A stretch of DNA of 22,273 nucleotides from Campylobacterales bacterium (lineage in GTDB: Bacteria; Campylobacterota; Campylobacteria; Campylobacterales; Hydrogenimonadaceae), in contig JAMONQ010000194.1 of the NCBI GenBank assembly GCA_027065635.1, positions 1 to 22,273 on the forward strand, given 5' to 3'. Positions 13,943 to 20,511 of the stretch are shown piece by piece. Position numbers and translations under genes: made by a program. Each line of letters opens with the position of its first letter. The first letter of the stretch is position 1. The notes below the pieces were generated by a model that was given only the letters and a program-made list of their open reading frames with translations, ran no database searches and was not told the DNA's origin.

Positions 13943-15634
13943 TCAATCCTTGAATTCCAGCATCATATTGTATAGCGTTCCGCCGCTCGGCACCATCGGC
14001 AGTACATTCTCGTTGCGATCCACTATGACGTCTATCATGGCGACGACACCCTTTTCAACCGCATCTTTCAAAGCTTCGTCGAACTCGTCTTTGGTCTCGA
14101 CCCTGTATCCGACTCCTCCGCAAGCCTCCGCCAGACGTACGAAATCGGGCTGGAAACTCAAGTCCGTTTCGGCATATCTCTTCTCGTAGAAGAATGTCTG
14201 CCACTGCCGTACCATACCGAGATAGTGGTTGTTCAAAATGATATTGATTACAGGCAGACGGCTCTCCACCGCCGTTACCAACTCCTGTATATTCATCAAA
14301 ATAGAGCCGTCGCCCGTGAAATTGACACTGACCTTGTCGGGCCTCGCCCTCTTGACTCCCATTGCGGCCGGGAAACCGAACCCCATGGTACCAAGCCCTC
14401 CGCTTGTGACAAACTGCCTCGGAAACGAGAAGGGATAAAACTGTGCCGTCCACATCTGGTGCTGTCCCACATCGGTGCTTATGACAGCATCCTCGCCGAG
14501 AAGCTCTCCTACACGTTCGATTACCCACTGCGGCTTTATCACCTTTTCGGAATCCTCGTATTTGAGAGGATGTATCTCGTTGTAGCGCTTCAATATATCG
14601 CGCCACGGCTGGTATCTGTCGGGATCGACATGCTCTTTCACCTTCGGTATCATAACCTCCAGCACCTCTTTCAGATCCCCCACTATCGGGTAATCTACAT
14701 CGACCAGCTTTCCTATGCTGCTCGGATCTATATCGACGTGTATTATCTTCGCATGTTTGGCGAACTCGGAAAGTTTTCCTGTGACCCTGTCATCGAACCT
14801 CGGTCCGAGAGCTATCATGAGATCGGCTTCACTCATGGCCATATTGGCCTGATAGGTTCCGTGCATTCCGACCATACCGAGCAGCATCGGATCGTCATGC
14901 CTTAGAGTTCCTCTGGCCATAAGCGTCTCGACCGCCGGAATCTGTGTAGCATTTACAAACTCTCTTACAAGATCCGCGCTTCCTGAATGGATGATTCCTC
15001 CGCCAAGATAGAAGACAGGCCGTTTCGCACTGCATATCGCCTCAGCGGCCTTTTTTATCTGTCGTACGTTTCCTTTCGTGGTCGGTCTGTAAGTCGGCAG
15101 ATCGACATGTGTCGGGTAGTCGAATTTGGCGAGTTCAGCCGTTACATCCTTGGGAATATCTATATGAACCGGCCCGGGTCTGCCGCTGCTGGCGAGATAG
15201 AAAGCCTCCTTCAAAATCCGCGGGAGCTCTTTCGCGCTGCGTACCAGATAGTTGTGCTTGGTACAGGAGCGGCTTATTCCTGTGGCATCTATCTCCTGAA
15301 AAGCGTCCGTCCCTATGAGTGTAATCGGAACCTGTCCGCTAATGACAACGAGCGGAATGGAGTCCATATAGGCGGTAGCGAGCCCTGTGACGGCATTGGT
15401 AAAACCCGGCCCGCTGGTGACAAACGCCACCCCTACCTTCCCGGTGGCACGTGCATACCCTTCGGCGGCGTGTACTGCGGCCTGCTCGTGGCGAGTCAGA
15501 ATATGTCTGAAGTCACTCTGTTTGTAAAGTTCGTCATATACGTTCATGATGGCTCCGCCGGGGTAGCCGAAAACCGTATCGACTCCCTCCAGCTTCATAG
15601 CTTCTATCACCATCTGTGCGCCGGTCATCTCCAT
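13943..15634 (-). CDS. ilvB: Acetolactate synthase large (catalytic) subunit
   Basis: Thiamine diphosphate enzyme making acetolactate and acetohydroxybutyrate, the first common step to valine, leucine and isoleucine. With the ATG at 15634 the protein has 563 residues, the normal length. The N-terminal region has VFGYPGGAIMNVYDEL and the catalytic glutamate in RHEQAAVHAAEGYARATG. The ThDP/Mg motif is GDGSILMNIQEL through NNHYLG near residue 440-470. The longer frame from 15703 would add 23 hydrophobic residues, but TAGGAG sits eight bases before 15634 and the -10 box lies inside that extension, so the shorter start is preferred. ilvH follows two bases after the stop. Confidence 0.96.
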   Translation of the reverse strand: MEMTGAQMVIEAMKLEGVDTVFGYPGGAIMNVYDELYKQSDFRHILTRHEQAAVHAAEGYARATGKVGVAFVTSGPGFTNAVTGLATAYMDSIPLVVISGQVPITLIGTDAFQEIDATGISRSCTKHNYLVRSAKELPRILKEAFYLASSGRPGPVHIDIPKDVTAELAKFDYPTHVDLPTYRPTTKGNVRQIKKAAEAICSAKRPVFYLGGGIIHSGSADLVREFVNATQIPAVETLMARGTLRHDDPMLLGMVGMHGTYQANMAMSEADLMIALGPRFDDRVTGKLSEFAKHAKIIHVDIDPSSIGKLVDVDYPIVGDLKEVLEVMIPKVKEHVDPDRYQPWRDILKRYNEIHPLKYEDSEKVIKPQWVIERVGELLGEDAVISTDVGQHQMWTAQFYPFSFPRQFVTSGGLGTMGFGFPAAMGVKRARPDKVSVNFTGDGSILMNIQELVTAVESRLPVINIILNNHYLGMVRQWQTFFYEKRYAETDLSFQPDFVRLAEACGGVGYRVETKDEFDEALKDAVEKGVVAMIDVIVDRNENVLPMVPSGGTLYNMMLEFKD

Positions 15635-15642
15635 GGCCGTAT

Positions 15643-15647
15643 CTCCT
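15643..15647 (-). promoter_or_regulatory. Ribosome binding site fixing the ilvB start
   Basis: AGGAG on the minus strand lies eight bases before the ATG at 15634. It rules in the 563-residue form of IlvB over the longer open frame. Confidence 0.6.
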
Positions 15648-15665
15648 AAGGTTAGAAATTTGCCG

Positions 15666-15671
15666 ATTATA
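15666..15671 (-). promoter_or_regulatory. Promoter -10 box (TATAAT) of the ilvB-ilvH-lpxD operon
   Basis: A perfect TATAAT in the gap after the Ppx/GppA gene, 31 bases before the ilvB ATG. T-rich sequence lies upstream and no good -35 box is visible. I see no leader-peptide attenuator in the roughly 25-nt leader. Confidence 0.6.
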
Positions 15672-15706
15672 GCCAAAAACAGGTTAACAAAATATTTCCC
15701 CAAAAA

Positions 15707-16621
15707 CTATGCGCTGCCATTCAACAACCCTTTACAGGCTGCAATAGCCACACCTTCTCGAAGTCCGTCGTCAATGACAACACTTTCATCGAACCCGAGA
15801 ATCGAAAAAAGCTCTTCAAAGATCAATACCCCGGCCGCTATTAGATCCTCGCGTCCCACTCCTACCAATCTTTGCCTCGACTCCCTGTCCAGGCCCATGA
15901 GTCTGTCCAGCTGGATCTTTAGATCATCCTTGTTCAACACCGTCCCGTTGATCCGGCCGGCATCGTATGTCTCATAATTCATACCGAGTTTCATGGCTGC
16001 TATTGTGGTGGGGGTTCCGGCAGTCGATACGAAAAGCTCCGGCTTCGCCCCGTTTTTTCTCGTATCCGCTACAAACTGCACCATATCTTTCATGAGTCCG
16101 GGCAACTCTTCGGATATTCTGTCGAGTGATTTGTACTTTTGCGCGACCGTAACGATCCCGACCGGAAAACTTCGGCTTCTTATCTCTTCGGACTCGACGA
16201 AGATTATTTCCGTGGAGCCGCCACCTATATCGACGAGCACGAATCTCTCGCTCGCCATCGAGACTCTTTCAAGGCGATGCTTTACCGCGATGGAGGTATA
16301 GAAGGCCTCCTCTTCGCCGGAGATTACCCGGAAAGCTATACCGCACCCGCTCTCGATCCGTCCAAGTACCTCATCCCTGTTCGATGCGATCCTCAAAGCT
16401 TCGGTAGTCACCGCTACGACAGGAGCTTTAAAGTCGAGCCTCTCTTTTGCCTCATTCAAAGCCCCTACTATCCTCTCGACCGCGGCTTCGCTTATCTTTC
16501 CGCTCTCATGCAGAGCATCCGCGGTCGCCACTATCTTTTCATACACTCCGGACGGTTCGAGTCTGGCACAATCCATCTGCACGACACGGACGGTATTTGA
16601 GCCGAGATCTATCGCGATCAT
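15707..16621 (-). CDS. Ppx/GppA family phosphatase (exopolyphosphatase or guanosine pentaphosphatase)
   Basis: A 304-residue member of the ASKHA-fold Ppx/GppA family, which hydrolyses polyphosphate and/or pppGpp. The phosphate-1 motif is IAIDLGSNTVRVV at the N-terminus and the phosphate-2 motif is VDIGGGSTEIIF near residue 148. A conserved ISGEEEAFYTSIA segment lies near 118. It is the short form without the C-terminal HD domain of E. coli Ppx. Which substrate it prefers cannot be decided from sequence. Its ATG overlaps the stop of the upstream WD40/solenoid gene as ATGA, which implies tight translational coupling. The ilvB promoter follows its stop. Confidence 0.88.
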   Translation of the reverse strand: MIAIDLGSNTVRVVQMDCARLEPSGVYEKIVATADALHESGKISEAAVERIVGALNEAKERLDFKAPVVAVTTEALRIASNRDEVLGRIESGCGIAFRVISGEEEAFYTSIAVKHRLERVSMASERFVLVDIGGGSTEIIFVESEEIRSRSFPVGIVTVAQKYKSLDRISEELPGLMKDMVQFVADTRKNGAKPELFVSTAGTPTTIAAMKLGMNYETYDAGRINGTVLNKDDLKIQLDRLMGLDRESRQRLVGVGREDLIAAGVLIFEELFSILGFDESVVIDDGLREGVAIAACKGLLNGSA

Positions 16622-18726
16622 TCCGATTCCGAAATTCTATCGGGCAACGAAGCGATATCTATGCCGGCGACATCTTTCGGCGGCTCTTCACCAAACTTTT
16701 CACGCACTCCGCGCTCCAAAAGCCACGACTCCATCTCGTCGTCCATACCGAAGAGTCCGATATAGCGCCTGACCGCTTCTTCGAAACCGCTCTCGCCATT
16801 TTCGTACAGATCCTCTATCTGCTCGAGGTAAGCCTGTTTTATCAGACTCACCATCTTGGGCCGCTTCTGCGAAAAAGAGAAGAACGGAGAAAATATCCTC
16901 TTCAACTCGGCCACATCACCTTTTGAGGCGGCATGCTCCGCTCTTGCGACAGCCTTGTACCAGACCTCTTCGAGATTCTGTACTATCTTTGTCTCTTCCA
17001 GTTCAGGATGTAGCTCGACCATCTTGTATATGGCGGCATACTTCTTTTCGGCGAAGTATCGCATAGCCGATGCGTAAAGATTGGCCCTCTCCAGCAACTC
17101 CCTGGCCTCCTCCTTCATATCCGGAAACTCCATCAGCTGGGACGCAAGACGGGCAGCTTCGGCATAGTTTCCGCTCTCGAGCGCTTCGTTGCCCTTTCTG
17201 GCTATCGCCTCACCCACCTTTTCTATCTTTCTGTACTCTTCGAGCTCCATGATGGCAGGGTAGCGCTTCGCCAGCTCTATCGCTCCTTTGAAATCACGCT
17301 TGCTTACAAGCTTCATAAAGAGCTTGTAAATCTCCTTTTCATTCAATAAGGACTGGATAAGAGCGCTTTTACCCGAAATACCGCGAAACGGTTTGAGCAG
17401 CTCTTTGACCTTCTCTTCGCCTCCGTTTTGCAAAATAATCTTTTTTGCACGCGAAAAGAGGCTCTTCCACTCCTCCTCCATCGTTTCGTAAAATCTGTTC
17501 TGCTTCAGCATCGGATACTTCGCCGCCATCGAGTAGGCCAACTGATACTTCTTTCCCTGTACGGCGGCTTTGAATCTGGAAAACTCCGCAAAGTCGTTTA
17601 TAAGCTGCTGAACCATCAGACGCTTTGAAGCCTCGACGCAAAACGGCTCCATTACCCTCTTGGCCTCCTCCTTTTTTCCGAGCTCGAGCAGGGACATCGC
17701 CCTGGAAAAGTTTTCGTTCCACAAGGCCTCGAGCTCGATATAGGCGTCACTGTATCGTAAAAGAGGGTTCTCTTCCGCAAGCCTGTAGGCTGAAGCGAGA
17801 TCGCCGGCATCTATGAGCTCTTTCATCTTTTCGCTCTCTTTAAGAGGAGAGTTGAACGTAACCTCGCCGTCCGACATACCTACTACCAGATAGTTACCCT
17901 CTGCTACATAGCATAACTTTCTGACCGGCTTGACGTAGCTTAGATAACGAAGCGCCACAAGCTCGTAACTGTTCAGATCATACAGCGAGACCGCTCCGCT
18001 TTTGTCGGCGGCGAACAAAAAACGCTCATCGGGAGTGACGCAGATTGTAGTCACCTCGTCGAGCATTTTCTTGAGCCTTTTTATAACTTTCGATCCAAAG
18101 TAGTCCCACACGACTATCTCTCCATCCTTGTCGGCCGCTACAAGACGGTGGCCGCCTATAAAAATAAGCTCCGTAATCGCTTTTGAGTGGCCGGTAAGTC
18201 TAAAGCTGTGTGAAAGCGAAGAGAGGTTGGTTACCATGATGCGTCTGTCAAAACTTCCGGTGGCTATCCACTGGCCGTTACCGCTGAAAGCTATTGATGT
18301 CACGAAGTCCGAGTGATGAGGCAAGGAGGCGACCATCCGTCCGGTAGAGAGGTTCCACAAAAAGGTCTTTCCGTCCTGACCGCCCGTTGCAAGATACTTA
18401 TGCTTTCCGCTTATACAGATACTCTCCACATCTCCTTCGTGACGTTTGAAGCGGTAAAGAAGTCTCTTGCCGAGTCCGTCGAAGACGGCAACTCCCTCCT
18501 TTTCGATACAAAATGCCGCATATCTGCCGTCGGAAGAGATATCCGCTCCGTGAAGAAGCTTATCGTTTTGCGGAAGAGAGGTTTTGAAACCATCTACGAG
18601 TGTAACAGGATTGAGGGAAAAGAGTCGCAGGGCGTTGGAACTGTCCATTATTGCGACTCTCCTGCCGGCAATTGACTTTATGGCCGTTATAGAGTGCCTA
18701 AACTGCAGCCGTTTCTCTATTATCAT
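16618..18726 (-). CDS. WD40-like beta-propeller plus alpha-solenoid repeat protein of unknown function
   Basis: A 702-residue protein in two halves. Residues about 9-293 make seven WD40-like blades, with the clearest units at 95-129 (ATGGQDGKTFLWNLSTG), 137-170, 179-211 and 222-253; that number closes one propeller. Residues about 302-660 are all-helical and hold about four repeats of 84-86 residues, beginning near 302, 386, 472 and 556, each with a pattern like G/K-x-Y/F-x-x-A-x-x-hydrophobic-A-x-x-Y-P-x-L, plus a partial fifth near 639. There is no signal peptide or membrane segment, so it is probably a cytoplasmic scaffold. The start follows GGAAGG. It lies between ilvA (30 bp away) and the Ppx/GppA gene (four-base overlap). 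I do not recognise a named family for the whole protein. Confidence 0.85.
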   Translation of the reverse strand: MIIEKRLQFRHSITAIKSIAGRRVAIMDSSNALRLFSLNPVTLVDGFKTSLPQNDKLLHGADISSDGRYAAFCIEKEGVAVFDGLGKRLLYRFKRHEGDVESICISGKHKYLATGGQDGKTFLWNLSTGRMVASLPHHSDFVTSIAFSGNGQWIATGSFDRRIMVTNLSSLSHSFRLTGHSKAITELIFIGGHRLVAADKDGEIVVWDYFGSKVIKRLKKMLDEVTTICVTPDERFLFAADKSGAVSLYDLNSYELVALRYLSYVKPVRKLCYVAEGNYLVVGMSDGEVTFNSPLKESEKMKELIDAGDLASAYRLAEENPLLRYSDAYIELEALWNENFSRAMSLLELGKKEEAKRVMEPFCVEASKRLMVQQLINDFAEFSRFKAAVQGKKYQLAYSMAAKYPMLKQNRFYETMEEEWKSLFSRAKKIILQNGGEEKVKELLKPFRGISGKSALIQSLLNEKEIYKLFMKLVSKRDFKGAIELAKRYPAIMELEEYRKIEKVGEAIARKGNEALESGNYAEAARLASQLMEFPDMKEEARELLERANLYASAMRYFAEKKYAAIYKMVELHPELEETKIVQNLEEVWYKAVARAEHAASKGDVAELKRIFSPFFSFSQKRPKMVSLIKQAYLEQIEDLYENGESGFEEAVRRYIGLFGMDDEMESWLLERGVREKFGEEPPKDVAGIDIASLPDRISESE
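16747..17823 (-). repeat. Internal 84-86-residue protein repeats of the solenoid
   Basis: Tandem repeats at protein level: AYRLAEENPLL (residue 313), AYSMAAKYPML (397), AIELAKRYPAI (482) and AIYKMVELHPEL (565) occupy the same place in successive units about 84 residues apart. Each is followed by a long charged helix with a conserved W/V and then a second helix pair. No DNA-level repetition is evident, so the repeats are old. Confidence 0.7.
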
Positions 18727-18756
18727 AACTTACCTTCCACTTTCACGCTTCCGCTC

Positions 18757-19968
18757 TCAATGCTTCTCTTCGAATCTGAAGTCGTGCTCTTCAAGCATCT
18801 TTTTTATGAGCTCCTGGTGCTCTTTGCCTTTCGTTTCGAGAGCTATCGATACATAGGCATCCCCGAACTTCAAATCGAGCGACGTGCGGTCGTATCCGAT
18901 CTGAACGATATTGGCCTGCGCCTCTTTTAGAATCTGTGTCAAAAGCATGAGACTGCCAGGCTTGTCCACCAGTGTAACCACCAGTTTCATCTTTCTGTAG
19001 GATTTGAGCAATCCCTTCTCGATTATGACAGAAAGCATCGTTACATCGATATTGCCGCCGCTTAAAAGAGAGACGATTTTCGAGCCAGCCGGAAGATCGA
19101 GCTTGTCGTGAATCAGGGCCGCCACCCCTACCGCACCGGCCCCTTCCACTACGAGCTTCTGTTTTTCAAGAAGATACAAAATGGCGTTCGCAATCTCCTC
19201 GTCATCGACGAGAATGATATCGTCTACATACTTCAAAATATACTCTAACGTCTTTTCGGAAGTGTCTCTTACCGCTATACCGTCGGCAATGGTACGCACC
19301 TTTAGCGTATCGATCTGCCTCTTCGCATCGAACGAGAGCTTCATGGCCGGAGCCCCTGCCGCCGCCACTCCGACGACTCTGGTTCGAGGAGAGAGAGCCT
19401 TTATGGCCACACCGATTCCGCTGATAAGCCCTCCTCCGCCTACCGGCACCAATACCGCATCAGGCGCTTCGCAGTGTTCGAGTATCTCCAGTGCGATGGT
19501 TCCCTGTCCGGCTATCACTTCATCGTCGGCAAACGGATGTACGAATATCCGTCCCATCCTCCTGGCATAATCGACGGCATACGCATAGGCTTCGTCATAG
19601 TTGGTCCCGTGAAGAACAACATCCGCTCCGTATGACTTGACACCGTCAATCTTGGTAAGCGGTGTCGTCTCCGGCATCACGATCGTAGCCGATATAGAGA
19701 AGTAGTTGGCAGCCAGAGCCACTCCCTGCGCATGGTTTCCGGCACTCGCGGCCACGACACCCCTCTCTCGCTCCTGCTCGCTCAAAGACGCTATCTTGTT
19801 GAAAGCTCCCCTTATCTTGAAAGATCCGGTATTTTGTAGATTCTCTTTTTTGAGGTATACCTTGTATCCGGTCGCTTCGCTAAGCTTCGGAGCGTAGGAG
19901 AAGGGAGTCTTTACGGCTACCTTCAGCACCTCACGGTGCGCTCGTTGGATGTCGGTGAGCGTTATCAT
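18757..19968 (-). CDS. ilvA: Threonine ammonia-lyase (threonine deaminase)
   Basis: PLP enzyme of fold II that turns threonine into 2-oxobutyrate and ammonia, the entry to isoleucine. With the ATG at 19968 it has 403 residues. The PLP lysine is K51 in NTGSFKIRGAFNK. The phosphate-binding glycine loop is VPVGGGGLISG near residue 180 and the SGGN segment lies near residue 308. A C-terminal ACT-type regulatory domain covers about 325-403 (KLVVTLVDKPGSLMLLTQIL). This length fits the single-ACT form rather than the long two-ACT E. coli IlvA. The ATG overlaps the stop of the CoA-binding gene as ATGA, and AGGAA precedes it. The longer open frame to 19998 has no support. Confidence 0.93.
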   Translation of the reverse strand: MITLTDIQRAHREVLKVAVKTPFSYAPKLSEATGYKVYLKKENLQNTGSFKIRGAFNKIASLSEQERERGVVAASAGNHAQGVALAANYFSISATIVMPETTPLTKIDGVKSYGADVVLHGTNYDEAYAYAVDYARRMGRIFVHPFADDEVIAGQGTIALEILEHCEAPDAVLVPVGGGGLISGIGVAIKALSPRTRVVGVAAAGAPAMKLSFDAKRQIDTLKVRTIADGIAVRDTSEKTLEYILKYVDDIILVDDEEIANAILYLLEKQKLVVEGAGAVGVAALIHDKLDLPAGSKIVSLLSGGNIDVTMLSVIIEKGLLKSYRKMKLVVTLVDKPGSLMLLTQILKEAQANIVQIGYDRTSLDLKFGDAYVSIALETKGKEHQELIKKMLEEHDFRFEEKH

Positions 19969-20393
19969 GAAAGGTTCCTGTGATCCACCATGGCACACCG
20001 GCTCTGAACCACCTTCATACCGTTCTCTTTAGCCAAAGCGGCCGCTTCGTTGTTGACTATGCCGGCCTGCATCCAGACCACTTTCACGTCACCTCTTTTT
20101 ATGCAGGCATCCACCACCGCTCCAACGGCTGCCGATTTCCTGAAGATATCTACCATATCCACACGATCCGGAATCTCTCTCAGGCTTCTGTATACCTTTT
20201 CGCCGAGTATCTCATCCTCTTTCGGATACACGGGAATTATTTTATAGCCGACCTCTTTCAGATAGCTGGCTACCCGATGGCTCGCCTTCGAAGGATCCGG
20301 AGAGAGTCCTATGACGGCAATCGTCTCCACCTCGTCGAAAATCTCTCTTATCTCGTCTTCTGCGGCATTTATCGTGGGAAATTCACACTCCAT
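19965..20393 (-). CDS. CoA-binding domain protein (YccU type)
   Basis: A 142-residue single-domain Rossmann-like protein of the CoA_binding_2 family. The nucleotide-binding turn is IAVIGLSPDPSKASHRVASYL near residue 25, followed by GYKIIPVYPKEDEILGEKVY and, further on, DIFRKS, VVWMQAGIVNNEAA and a C-terminal cysteine in QSRCAMVDH. Members bind CoA in structures, but a cellular role is not established. It is the first gene of the group that continues with ilvA, the WD40/solenoid gene and the Ppx/GppA gene, with a promoter just upstream and AAGG before the ATG. Confidence 0.85.
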   Translation of the reverse strand: MECEFPTINAAEDEIREIFDEVETIAVIGLSPDPSKASHRVASYLKEVGYKIIPVYPKEDEILGEKVYRSLREIPDRVDMVDIFRKSAAVGAVVDACIKRGDVKVVWMQAGIVNNEAAALAKENGMKVVQSRCAMVDHRNLS

Positions 20394-20420
20394 AAAAAAG
20401 CCTTTTGATTTTTTTTACAG

Positions 20421-20429
20421 AGTATAACA
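20421..20429 (-). promoter_or_regulatory. Extended -10 promoter of the CoA-binding protein-ilvA operon
   Basis: TGTTATACT on the minus strand fits the extended -10 pattern. It lies about 27 bases before the ATG at 20393 and would give a leader of about 20 nt. Confidence 0.5.
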
Positions 20430-20433
20430 AACC

Positions 20434-20453
20434 GGCCCTTAGATTATCGGGCC
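20434..20453 (-). terminator. Possible terminator hairpin downstream of feoB
   Basis: GGCCC and GGGCC flank a ten-base loop, about 60 bases after the feoB stop. The following sequence (GGTTTGTTA) is only weakly T-rich and merges into the next -10 box, so it is a weak terminator candidate. Confidence 0.35.
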
Positions 20454-20511
20454 ATGCGCGGTTTTTGACCATCCGACCTGTGTGATTTTTGTCTCTACGG
20501 CGAAAATATCC

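Noticed and set aside
14225..14905. Open frame of 226 codons on the plus strand
   Set aside because: Antisense shadow of ilvB, which is intact with all thiamine diphosphate motifs. The product shows no family resemblance.
15635..15703. Hydrophobic N-terminal extension of IlvB (possible signal or targeting segment)
   Set aside because: The -10 box and ribosome binding site for the shorter form lie inside this stretch, and bacterial IlvB is cytoplasmic.
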